The position numbers and the translations under genes were made by a program. The notes under the pieces are model-generated. The model did not search any database, was not told the DNA's origin, and saw nothing but the letters and a program-made list of their open reading frames with translations. A DNA stretch of 64,000 bases from Pigmentiphaga sp. (lineage in GTDB: Bacteria > Pseudomonadota > Gammaproteobacteria > Burkholderiales > Burkholderiaceae_B), in contig JALOAI010000017.1 of assembly GCA_023228945.1 (NCBI GenBank), positions 1 to 64,000 on the forward strand, written 5' to 3'. Of this stretch, positions 8,937 to 17,210 are shown piece after piece; positions within the stretch are counted from its first letter, which is position 1; each line of letters begins with the position of its first letter.

Positions 8937-10185
8937 GGCGCAGCACCTCCGCCGGTTGCAACCGCGAGGCCCGCCAGCTGGGATACAGGGTGGCCGCCAG
9001 CGACAAGGCCAGCGACGTGCCCGCGATCACGCCGATATCGCTCCAACGCGGATCGGAGGGCAATTGCGAGATGAAATAGATCTGCTGCGGCAGGAACTCG
9101 ATGCCAAGGGCGCCTTCGATGAAGGGCACGATGACATCGATGTTGAATGCGACCAGACAACCCAGCAGCACGCCGCCGACGGTGCCGATCACGCCGATGA
9201 AGGCGCCCTGCACCACGAAAATGCGGGCCACGGCCGACGGTGGCGCGCCCAGCGTACGCAGAATGGCGATATCGGCCTGCTTGTCGTTGACGGCCATGAC
9301 CAGCGAAGACAATAGATTGAACGCCGCCACCGCGACGATCAAGGCCAGAATGAGGAACATCATCCGTTTTTCGGTTTGCACGGCGGCAAACCAAGTGCGG
9401 TTGTTCTGCGACCAATCCGACAGCCTCAGACCCGCCGGCAGCATGGCGGCCAGCTCGTGCACCACCTGAGGCGCCCGCATCATGTCGGCTATGCGCAGGC
9501 GGACTCCGGCCACCCCGCTATCCCGGAACAGCCGGCGGGCGTCTTCGACATTCAGGAAGGCCAGCGCCGAGTCGTATTCGTAGTGCCCCGAGGAAAACAG
9601 GCCCACCAGCGTGAGCTGGCGCATGCGCGGCGCAAAACCGGCCGGGCTCACCGTGCCCTGGGGCGCCAGCATCAACACCGGATCGCCCAGCCGCAGACCC
9701 AGCGATTCGGCCAGCGTGCGGCCCAGCACCACGCCGAACTCGCCCGGGCGAAGATCGCTCAACGAGCCCATCACCATCTGTTCGGCCAGATCGGACACCG
9801 CCGGCTCCGCCGCGGGATCGATGCCGTTGGCCTGCACGCCGCGCAGCCGCTGGTCACGGGCCAGCATGGCTTGCGCGGAGACATAAGGCGCGCCGGCGAG
9901 GACCTCGGGATGCCGGCCGGCCAGGGCTGTGAGGTTTTGCCAGTCGTCGAGCGCGGCGGAACCGCTCGTGAAAAGCTCGATGTGCGGCAACACCGACAGC
10001 ATGCGGTCGCGGACTTCTTTCTGGAAGCCGTTCATCACCGACAACACGATGATCAGCGCCGCCACGCCCAGGCCTATGCCGGCCATGGATGAGCCCGAGA
10101 TGAAGGAAAGAAAGCGATCGCGGCGACGGCCACCGCCGGCGCGGGTGTAGCGCCAGCCGATCCAGAGTTCGTATGCGGTTTTCAC
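8929..10185 (-). CDS. lolC: lipoprotein-releasing system transmembrane protein LolC/LolE
   Basis: A 418-residue inner-membrane protein of the FtsX/LolE family. One transmembrane helix lies near residues 35-55, followed by a large periplasmic domain (about 60-270), then three helices near 275-300, 325-350 and 375-400. The N-terminal WRYTRAGGG and C-terminal PSWRASRLQPAEVLRHD are typical. Only one such subunit is encoded here, so the transporter is probably the homodimeric LolF-type arrangement or the second subunit lies elsewhere. It is the first gene of a pair with lolD and is divergent from the gene at 10246. Confidence 0.9.
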   Translation of the reverse strand: MKTAYELWIGWRYTRAGGGRRRDRFLSFISGSSMAGIGLGVAALIIVLSVMNGFQKEVRDRMLSVLPHIELFTSGSAALDDWQNLTALAGRHPEVLAGAPYVSAQAMLARDQRLRGVQANGIDPAAEPAVSDLAEQMVMGSLSDLRPGEFGVVLGRTLAESLGLRLGDPVLMLAPQGTVSPAGFAPRMRQLTLVGLFSSGHYEYDSALAFLNVEDARRLFRDSGVAGVRLRIADMMRAPQVVHELAAMLPAGLRLSDWSQNNRTWFAAVQTEKRMMFLILALIVAVAAFNLLSSLVMAVNDKQADIAILRTLGAPPSAVARIFVVQGAFIGVIGTVGGVLLGCLVAFNIDVIVPFIEGALGIEFLPQQIYFISQLPSDPRWSDIGVIAGTSLALSLAATLYPSWRASRLQPAEVLRHD

Positions 10186-10245
10186 GCCCGCATTATCGCA
10201 GAGCGGCCTGCACTTTGCCGGAGATAGCGCCTACAATCGCGCTCC

Positions 10246-11208
10246 ATGGAATGGCTGATCGAGGACGCCCTGCCGCCCGGCCCCATGGCCGCGTCGCTGC
10301 TGGAAGACTGGGCTCGCGCCGCGCCCACGCTGGCGCAGGCGTTGCAGTACGGCGAGGTCCACGCCACCGCGTGCGACCCGCGCGATACGCTCGCCAGCCC
10401 GGCCGAATCCTGGCTCTTGCGGCGTGCGGGCTACGTGCCGCCCGGCGACGCCCCGCTGGGCAGCGGCTGGCCGGCGCTGGAGCTCGCCCCGCCGGACCCG
10501 GCGCCGGTCTGGCTCGCCTTGCCCTGCGAGTTGCACGTGACCCAGCAAGGCGTCACCTTGCTCGATCCTCGTCAGAACTCATTGGAACCCTCCGAGACTG
10601 CCAGCCTGCTCGAGGCGATCCGGGGCGACCTGAGCGAAGCCGGTATCGCGGTGATCGCTGACGCCGGCCCGCCGTGGCGTTTTCGACTTCCGGCGGATTG
10701 GACGCCCTACGGCCCCACCCCGGCTTGCGCGGCGGGACAGGAAGTCCAGCACTGGTGGCCCCAGCATGCCGGCGCGCGCGGCTGGCGGCGACTGCTCAAT
10801 CTGATCCAGATGGTTTGGCACGACCACCCCGTGAACCAGGCCCGTGCGGCGCGCGGCGGCGCGCCCATCAACAGCCTTTGGCTCTATGGCGGGGGTTCTG
10901 CCGACCACATGCCGGCGGCCGCGGCGGCGCGGCAGGTCCGGCGCGAGAGCAGCCTGGCCGAATCGTATCGCCGCGGCGATTGGGCCGGCTGGCTGGCGGC
11001 CCTGGCCGAGTTCGATCGCCGGCACCTGGCGGCGTTCGCCGGCCAATGGCGCACCGGCGACGGTGCGCATCGTTGGGTGCTGACCGGCGGCGAACGCTGG
11101 GTGGAGCTGACGCCGCGCCCGCGCCGCGGCTTGGCGCGCTGGTGGCCGCGCCGGCCCCGGCACGACGCACTACGCCATCTGCTGAGCAACGACAGGCCAC
11201 CCAGTTGA
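10246..11208 (+). CDS. conserved protein of unknown function upstream of recJ
   Basis: A 320-residue soluble protein, not assigned to a functional family. It has no signal peptide and is rich in Trp and Pro. The centre has WWPQHAG and LNLIQMVWHDHPVN, and the C-terminus holds a basic RPRRGLARWWPRRPRHD stretch. Proteins of this type occur beside recJ in other Burkholderiales and are sometimes labelled phosphoglycerate mutase, but no mutase active-site motif is visible here. A TACAAT box eight bases before the ATG would give an almost leaderless mRNA. Confidence 0.65.
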   Translation: MEWLIEDALPPGPMAASLLEDWARAAPTLAQALQYGEVHATACDPRDTLASPAESWLLRRAGYVPPGDAPLGSGWPALELAPPDPAPVWLALPCELHVTQQGVTLLDPRQNSLEPSETASLLEAIRGDLSEAGIAVIADAGPPWRFRLPADWTPYGPTPACAAGQEVQHWWPQHAGARGWRRLLNLIQMVWHDHPVNQARAARGGAPINSLWLYGGGSADHMPAAAAARQVRRESSLAESYRRGDWAGWLAALAEFDRRHLAAFAGQWRTGDGAHRWVLTGGERWVELTPRPRRGLARWWPRRPRHDALRHLLSNDRPPS

Positions 11209-11376
11209 TGTCCGGCAGCTGCCTTTCCTCCAGGCCTTGGCAATCACCACGCTTGGCCGTTCGCGCGGCCAACGCGTTCAGGGCAAGGACGAGCCAAGTC
11301 GTATGATGCCGGAGCCCCTGGCTCTTTGAACCGCGCTGCGCCAGCCGCCCCAGCCCCGCTTTATCGGAGACTCCGC

Positions 11377-13092
11377 TTGCTTTCCACCCGTATCACCCAA
11401 CGCCGTATCGATGACCAAGCCCGGCAGCATCTCGAACAGGCCGGCGTCCATCCCCTGCTGGCTCGTCTGTGGGCGGCGCGCGGCGTGCGGGAGGCCGCGG
11501 ACATCCGGCGGCAATGGTCGGCACTGCTGCCGCCGCGCGGTCTTACCCAGGTGGAGCACGCCGCCACCCTGCTGGCCGACGCCATAGCCCGTGGTGAACG
11601 CCTGCTGGTGGTGGCCGACTACGACTGCGACGGCGCCACGGCCTGCGCGGTGGCGCTGCGCGCCCTGCGCCAGATGGGCGCACGGGTGGACTTTCTGGTG
11701 CCGAATCGCTTCGAAACCGGCTATGGCTTATCGCCGGCGGTCGTGGAGTTGGCTTGTACCCACCCCGCCGGACGCCCCGATTGGCTGATGACGGTCGACA
11801 ACGGTATCGCCAGTGTGGAAGGGGTCGCGGCGGCCAACGCGCGCGGCATGAAGGTCCTCGTCACCGACCACCACCTGCCGGGCGACGAGCTTCCAGCCGC
11901 CGCGGCCATCGTCAATCCCAACCAGCCCGGCTGCGGCTTTCCCTCCAAAAACCTCGCCGGCGTGGGCGTGATCTTCTACTTGATGCTGGCGCTGCGCGCC
12001 GAGCTTCGCCAGCGCGGCGTCTACCCTCCGGATGGCGGACCGCGCCTGCCCGAATTGGCCGACCTGGTGGCCCTTGGCACGGTGGCCGACGTCGTGCGCC
12101 TGGACGACAATAACCGGCTGCTGGTCACCCAAGGCCTGCAGCGCATGCGCCAGGGCCGGCTGCAGCCCGGGCTGCGCGCCCTGTTCGCCGTCGCGGGCCG
12201 CGACTGGCGCCAAGCCACGACCTTCGACCTCGGTTTTGCCCTGGGCCCTCGGATCAACGCGGCGGGCCGCCTGGCCGACATGAGCCTGGGTATCCGCTGT
12301 CTGCTCACCGACGATGACGACGAGGCGCTGCGCCTGGCGCGGGAACTCGACGCCATCAACCGCGAGCGGCGGGAGATCGAAACCGAGATGCGCGAGCAGG
12401 CGCTGGCCGCCTGCGAACATATCGGCCGGCAGGGTCAGGCCAGCCTGTGCGTCTACGAACCGGGCTGGCACCAAGGCGTGGTGGGCCTGGTCGCCTCCCG
12501 CCTGAAAGAAAAATTCTGGTGCCCGACCCTGGCGTTCGCCCCGGCCGGCGACGGCGAATTACGCGGTTCCGGCCGCTCCATTCCCGACGTCCACCTGCGC
12601 GACGTACTCGACCTGGTGGCCAAACGCCACCCGGGCATGATCGCCAAGTTCGGCGGCCACGCCATGGCTGCCGGCCTGACCCTGCCCCAGAGCGCCTACG
12701 CGGATTTCGTCCCGGCCTTCGACGCCGCCGTGCGCGAATGGAGCGGCCGCGATCGTTTCGAGCCGGTACTGGAAACCGACGGCTCCCTGGAGAGCGGCTA
12801 CGCCAACGTCGGCGTCGCCGGCATTCTGGCCCAGGAAGTATGGGGCGCGGGCTTTCCTGCCCCGCTGTTTGCCGACGTTTTTCAGGTGAATCACCAACGC
12901 CTGGTGGGAGGCAAGCACCTCAAACTGGCCCTGGAACGCAGTGGCCAGCGCTTTGATGCCATCTGGTTCGGCCGCGACCAGCCTCTTCCGGCGCGGATCC
13001 GGGCCGCTTATCGTTTGGAATCCAACACCTGGAATGGCCTGGTTTCGGTGCAGCTCGTGTTTGAGCACGCCGAGGATGCCCAGGGTTCATGA
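11377..13092 (+). CDS. recJ: single-stranded-DNA-specific exonuclease RecJ
   Basis: A 571-residue DHH-family 5'-3' exonuclease used in recombination and mismatch repair. Metal-binding motifs are clear: DYDCDG (81-86), DNG (141-143) and DHH (164-166). The DHHA1 domain with its FGGHAMAAG motif follows in the second half. The start is taken as TTG at 11377: GGAG lies seven bases upstream, no suitable ATG exists, and the resulting length is that of the family. A possible -10 TATGAT lies at 11302-11307. Confidence 0.92.
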   Translation: MLSTRITQRRIDDQARQHLEQAGVHPLLARLWAARGVREAADIRRQWSALLPPRGLTQVEHAATLLADAIARGERLLVVADYDCDGATACAVALRALRQMGARVDFLVPNRFETGYGLSPAVVELACTHPAGRPDWLMTVDNGIASVEGVAAANARGMKVLVTDHHLPGDELPAAAAIVNPNQPGCGFPSKNLAGVGVIFYLMLALRAELRQRGVYPPDGGPRLPELADLVALGTVADVVRLDDNNRLLVTQGLQRMRQGRLQPGLRALFAVAGRDWRQATTFDLGFALGPRINAAGRLADMSLGIRCLLTDDDDEALRLARELDAINRERREIETEMREQALAACEHIGRQGQASLCVYEPGWHQGVVGLVASRLKEKFWCPTLAFAPAGDGELRGSGRSIPDVHLRDVLDLVAKRHPGMIAKFGGHAMAAGLTLPQSAYADFVPAFDAAVREWSGRDRFEPVLETDGSLESGYANVGVAGILAQEVWGAGFPAPLFADVFQVNHQRLVGGKHLKLALERSGQRFDAIWFGRDQPLPARIRAAYRLESNTWNGLVSVQLVFEHAEDAQGS

Positions 13093-13178
13093 TCCAATGG
13101 TGTGAGGTTATCCATCCATCAGAGATGTCTCCGCCATCCATCGGGGATACTCCACACCGCTCCTGACAGAGGCCTGCT

Positions 13179-13958
13179 GTGAAAACCTACGACGAACTCT
13201 TCCAAGTCCGGGGCTCGGCCTACGACCGGGCCATGCGGCGTTTTCCCGATGCGCGGCGGCAGGAGTTCGCCCAGGCCATCGACGCCGCCCGCCTGGCGCC
13301 GGGCGCCGTCGTGGCCGACGTCCCGGCCGGCGGCGGCTACCTTCGCCGCTATCTGCCCGCCGATTGTGTCTGGCTGGGGCATGAGCCCTGCGCCAGTTTC
13401 AATGCCCACGGCAGCACGCACGCCGAAGGCCGGGATCTGCTTCCCCTGCCTTGGCTCGACGGCAGCGTCGACGCCGCGATCAGCCTGGCTGGCGTCCATC
13501 ACATTGCCGACAAACGTCCGCTGTTCCGCGATCTTTTCCGTGTGCTTCGGCCCGCTGGCCGCCTCGTCGTGTCGGACGTGGCCACAGGCTCGCCAGAGGC
13601 GAGGTTCCTCGACGGCTACGTCGGAGAGCACAACAGCACGGGGCATGAGGGCGCGTTTCTGGACGATCTCACATTGGATGAATTGCGCGACGCCGGGTTC
13701 AGCAACCTGCAGCGGCACACCCGGCATTTTTTCTGGGTGTTTCCCGAACGCCACGACATGGCAGCGTTCTGCCATCAATTGTTCGATCTGCGCTCCAGCA
13801 ACATCGACGATACCGCCGGGGCCATTGAAGGCGGGCTCGGCATCGTCGAACAGGCCGACGGCGGCGTGGGCATGCGTTGGTCGCTGCTGACGCTGGTCGG
13901 CACCAAGCCTTCCGTCATGCCCGCGGCCGATCCCGCCCCGGCTGGGGCCGCGCACTGA
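13179..13958 (+). CDS. class I SAM-dependent methyltransferase
   Basis: A 259-residue protein with a GTG start preceded by AGAGG. A Rossmann-type methyltransferase domain is suggested by VVADVPAGGGYLRRYLP (the glycine-rich motif I, about 45-61) and the later LPWLDGSVDAAISLAGVHHI, as in the Methyltransf_11 group. The substrate is unknown. The C-terminal Ala/Pro tail ends in TGA at 13956-13958, and that stop codon is also the first part of R2 copy B. The gene is separated from recJ by 86 bases. Confidence 0.8.
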   Translation: MKTYDELFQVRGSAYDRAMRRFPDARRQEFAQAIDAARLAPGAVVADVPAGGGYLRRYLPADCVWLGHEPCASFNAHGSTHAEGRDLLPLPWLDGSVDAAISLAGVHHIADKRPLFRDLFRVLRPAGRLVVSDVATGSPEARFLDGYVGEHNSTGHEGAFLDDLTLDELRDAGFSNLQRHTRHFFWVFPERHDMAAFCHQLFDLRSSNIDDTAGAIEGGLGIVEQADGGVGMRWSLLTLVGTKPSVMPAADPAPAGAAH

Positions 13959-14080
13959 GCACGGGCCAAAGCGCAAGCCTCGTCGTTCACGGCGAGGTAA
14001 GCGAGGCTCAATCCGCTGGAGCCGAAGGCTCCCCTGAATGGTGGCGGAGAAGCTCAGGCCGAAAGGCCGGAGTTCTTCAC
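13956..14080 (+). repeat. dispersed structured element (family R2), copy B
   Basis: The only copy on the plus strand, running from the methyltransferase stop codon to GGAGTTCTTCAC at 14069-14080. It contains GGAGCC-GAA-GGCTCC at 14018-14032 and GGCC-GAAA-GGCC at 14057-14068, the latter capped by a GNRA tetraloop. It ends 24 bases before the start codon of the following gene, in the same direction. Confidence 0.75.
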
Positions 14081-14103
14081 TCTTGATTTCCTCTTCCGAT
14101 TCG

Positions 14104-16053
14104 ATGACTTCCTCTTTCCTCCGCTGGCGACTGATCGCCACGCCGGGCGCCCTCACCGGCTATGCCTACGGTTTTCGCTATCCCAGCCTGTTGATTGCCT
14201 TCAACGGCACCCCGCTCGATGACGCCCGGCGCCGCGTCCTGCATCGTGGCCTGACATCTCTCGATACCCGGCTGGCCTCCTTGCCGCAGCCGGCCTCGCC
14301 AGCGCAAGACGACTGGCCAACCACGGTGGCCTGGCTCCTGGAGATCGTGGGCGGGCTGCAGCGCTCGCTGGGGCTGCCGGTATACGACACCGGACAGGTG
14401 GCGGCCCTGGATTCCGGCCGGGTCCGATGCGTGATACCGACGCAGTTGTCCGCCTTGCGTCCTTTGGCCCAGGTACTGGCGGCGCTCTTGCCCTGGATCG
14501 ACGCGTTCCAGAACGAAGCCGGCGCCCATGACGCCCGAGGCCGCGCCCTGCGGCAGAGCCTGGACCGCCTGGCCACCTTCGGCTCCCGGGCGTCCAATGT
14601 GCCACGCTTCGTCGAAGCCGCGCACCGGCTCGGTATCCCGTTTCGGGAATTGCCGGGCGGCATCGTGCAATATGGCCATGGAGCCCGCGGGCGCTGGCTG
14701 GACAGCACCTATACCGACCAGACTCCTACCGTTGCCGCCAAATTGGCCAAGAGCAAGAACTGGACGGCGTCGTTGCTGCGGCGCGCCGGTCTTCCGGTGC
14801 CCGACCACCATTTGGTGGCCAGTGCCGCCGCCGCGCGGCAGGCCGCCGGCCAACTGGGCTATCCCGTGGTGATCAAGCCCGCCGATCGCGACGGCGGCAT
14901 CGCGGTGTCAGCCGACCTGCAGAACGACGAGGAAGTGGACGCCGCCTACGCCACCGCACGGCAACAATCCCCCAACGTCCTGGTGGAGAAGCATGTGCCG
15001 GGGCGCGACTACCGCCTGACGGTGTTCCAGGGTGAGCTCCTCTGGGCCGTGGAACGCATCCCGGGCGGCGTGACCGGCGATGGCGTCCGCTCGGTGGCGG
15101 AACTGCTGGCGGCCCTGAACGCCGACCCCCGCCGGGGAGCCGGCCCCCACACACCGCTCAAGTCCCTCGAATTCGACGACGAAGCCCGCGGCCTCCTCGC
15201 GCGGCGCGGCCTGACCGCGGCGTCCCGTCCCGCCGCCGGCGAGTTCATTCCCCTGCGGCGTGCCGCGAACGTCGCCACTGGCGGCATGCCGGTGGCGGTG
15301 ACCGAGCGCGTGCATCCCGACAACGCACGCCTGGCGGTCCGGGCGGCCCAGGCACTGGGGCTCGACCTCGCCGGCGTCGATCTGCTCATTCCCGACATTG
15401 CCGTGTCATGGCATGAATCGGGCGCCTTCATCTGCGAGGTCAACGGCCAGCCCAGTCTCGGACTCGCCACCGCGTCCCATCTCTATGCGTCCGTCCTGCA
15501 GCGCTTGCTGCCCCACGGCGGCCGCGTACCGGTGATCCTGGTTCTGGGTGCGCAGCGACCCGCGCTGTGGACCGACGCCTTGCGCGACGCGCTGGGCGCG
15601 CGCGGCCTGCGGGTGGGACTGGCCGATGATCGCGGAGTCTTCCTCGATCAAACGCCCTTGCTGAAAAACCCCTCCAGCATCCTCGCGGCGGGCGAGATGC
15701 TGGTGCTCGATAGGCAGGTGGACGCCATGGTGCTTGCCCTGCACGACGATAGCCCGCTGCGCGGCGGGCTGCCGGTGGAGCGCTACGACGCCCTTCTGCT
15801 GGCCGGCACGCGGCTTGATGCCACGCCGAATGCTCCCGCGGTGGATCGGCAACGGTTGATGGCGGCAATGCTGGCGCGCGTGTTGCCAGGCTGCGACGGA
15901 CAGGTGTTTGGCGTGCAGGGCCGGGGCCTGCGCTTCGGCTCCCACCGCGTCCCTGCCACGGTACCCCAGGTCCTGCTGCCCACCGGCATCCGCCAGGGCG
16001 CTTCCGAGATCGTTCGCCGGGTGCTCTCGAAACCGGCACCAATATCCGCCTGA
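14104..16053 (+). CDS. cyanophycin-synthetase-like ATP-grasp protein (CphA2-like)
   Basis: A 649-residue protein. Its centre (about 210-470) is an ATP-grasp domain of the cyanophycin synthetase kind: TVAAKLAKSKNWTASLLRRA, GYPVVIKPADRDGG, VEKHVPGRDYRL and CEVNGQPS. The last 180 residues match the Mur-ligase-like domain of CphA in outline (RGVFLDQ, a VDAMVLA strand, LRGGLPVERYD), but the GTNGKT P-loop is replaced by LGAQRPA. The length and lost P-loop recall the shorter CphA2 enzymes, which polymerise beta-Asp-Arg dipeptides. It may make cyanophycin-like polymer or another amide. No cphA1 or cyanophycinase lies nearby. Confidence 0.7.
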   Translation: MTSSFLRWRLIATPGALTGYAYGFRYPSLLIAFNGTPLDDARRRVLHRGLTSLDTRLASLPQPASPAQDDWPTTVAWLLEIVGGLQRSLGLPVYDTGQVAALDSGRVRCVIPTQLSALRPLAQVLAALLPWIDAFQNEAGAHDARGRALRQSLDRLATFGSRASNVPRFVEAAHRLGIPFRELPGGIVQYGHGARGRWLDSTYTDQTPTVAAKLAKSKNWTASLLRRAGLPVPDHHLVASAAAARQAAGQLGYPVVIKPADRDGGIAVSADLQNDEEVDAAYATARQQSPNVLVEKHVPGRDYRLTVFQGELLWAVERIPGGVTGDGVRSVAELLAALNADPRRGAGPHTPLKSLEFDDEARGLLARRGLTAASRPAAGEFIPLRRAANVATGGMPVAVTERVHPDNARLAVRAAQALGLDLAGVDLLIPDIAVSWHESGAFICEVNGQPSLGLATASHLYASVLQRLLPHGGRVPVILVLGAQRPALWTDALRDALGARGLRVGLADDRGVFLDQTPLLKNPSSILAAGEMLVLDRQVDAMVLALHDDSPLRGGLPVERYDALLLAGTRLDATPNAPAVDRQRLMAAMLARVLPGCDGQVFGVQGRGLRFGSHRVPATVPQVLLPTGIRQGASEIVRRVLSKPAPISA

Positions 16054-16135
16054 CTCGGGCCGGCCCGGACGTTGCCGGGCGGCGGCGGATCAAGTGCTTG
16101 ATCGGCTAGCGCCCGCCCCCGCTCCGCCGCCGCGC

Positions 16136-16960
16136 TCAATGTGCCTTCTTGCTGAAGCCTTGCACGAGAGAGGTTACGTAGACCGTGAAAATAGGGAAGG
16201 TCGTCATCCCGACCACCGCCAGCGTAGTGGCGGAGAATTTGCCGATGGTCGTGACGGGCAGGATGCTGGATCCCAGCGTGGTCACCGTCATGGCCGCCCA
16301 CCAGACGGCGTCGGAATACGACGTCATCTGCGGATTGACGCCCGATTCGAAGACATAGAAAATCAGCGTCTGAAAATAAATCATCGAGAAGAAGATGATG
16401 ATGTAGGAAATGAACAGGCTCGTGACGCTTTTTTTCACGACCATGTTGACCAACACCACCAGCGCCACTCCGCCTCGCGCAATCGGAATGAACCGTATCA
16501 GGTACATGGCGTTTTCCGACAACGAAATGGGGAAGTGCTCCAGGATATTCAAATACGGAATGGCGACGAATATCATGATGAAATGCCGGGAGATAAACGC
16601 CTTTTTGTCCCTCGAAATGCAGAATAGAATCAGAAAGTCAACCAGGAAGTAAATACAGATAATGAACTGTATCTCCAGATAAAGCGCCTTTTCTTCCGGA
16701 GAAGGCTTGGAAAACGTCTCGATGGTGAGACTGACGATCAACACCACCGACAACAGCACACCCACGACGTTGAGCAGCTTGACCACATCCTGCTCCCATT
16801 TCCTGACGTCCTGCCCCCATTTCGTCGGGCGCTGGCTCGCGGCGCCGGTCCGGGACTCGGTCATCTGAACCGGTTTTTCGCCGCTACCCGCTGGGGGCGT
16901 GCTTTGCTGCGAGCGAGCTTCGCCCGCTTGACTGAGGGTGGCGTTTTGATCGGTGGTCAT
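16136..16960 (-). CDS. ion-channel protein of the voltage-gated K+ channel fold, atypical filter
   Basis: A 274-residue protein. A hydrophilic N-terminal 55 residues are followed by about six transmembrane segments: near 65-90, 95-120, 125-145, 165-185, 190-212 and 240-265. The last two flank a pore-loop-like stretch, AVWWAAMTVTTLGSSILPVT (218-237). K+ channels carry TVGYGD at the place of TLGSSI (228-233), so the K+ filter is absent. Ion selectivity is therefore unknown. The start MTTDQNATL at 16960 is chosen as the first ATG before the charged leader. It is convergent with the CphA-like gene; the 80 bases between hold only a small GATCAAG/CTTGATC palindrome. Confidence 0.75.
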   Translation of the reverse strand: MTTDQNATLSQAGEARSQQSTPPAGSGEKPVQMTESRTGAASQRPTKWGQDVRKWEQDVVKLLNVVGVLLSVVLIVSLTIETFSKPSPEEKALYLEIQFIICIYFLVDFLILFCISRDKKAFISRHFIMIFVAIPYLNILEHFPISLSENAMYLIRFIPIARGGVALVVLVNMVVKKSVTSLFISYIIIFFSMIYFQTLIFYVFESGVNPQMTSYSDAVWWAAMTVTTLGSSILPVTTIGKFSATTLAVVGMTTFPIFTVYVTSLVQGFSKKAH

Positions 16961-17023
16961 GTGATAGGCGTCCAAGCCAAAAAAGAGGACGGAGGAAATG
17001 ATTGGCGCACCGCCAGGCTCTCC

Positions 17024-17210
17024 CCGGCGGCGAAAAAGCACTTGGATCGGCTTTGCCGCTCAGGGCGGCGGCGAAAAAAGCCCCCACGCTTGCCGCTAAC
17101 ACGGCGGCGCTGCCCCCCGACGGGGCTTTTTGCCTGGGGGCGACCCGGCGGCAAAAAAAGCCCTTACGCTTGCCACTAACACTGCGGCCCGGCGGCAAAA
17201 AAACCACGCA
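17024..17210 (-). repeat. terminator-like repeat, family R1, locus 2
   Basis: The minus strand carries at least two full units, GGCAAGCGTGGGGGC-type at 17080-17094 and a variant (GGCAAGCGTAAGGGC) at 17160-17174, each followed by six or seven T and then GCCGCC. A third degenerate unit lies at 17024-17060. Together they are inverted copies of locus 1. They lie between the amidotransferase and channel genes and probably terminate the former. The first unit overlaps the last codons of the amidotransferase. Confidence 0.75.

Noticed and set aside
11281..11376. ATG-like or earlier TTG start for recJ (TTG at 11326)
   Set aside because: No Shine-Dalgarno sequence precedes 11326 and the extra residues are Ala/Pro-rich; TTG at 11377 has GGAG at ideal distance.
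17024..17210. CRISPR-like tandem repeats
   Set aside because: The units are not evenly spaced, are followed by T-runs and occur inverted elsewhere without spacers. They behave as terminator-like repeats.
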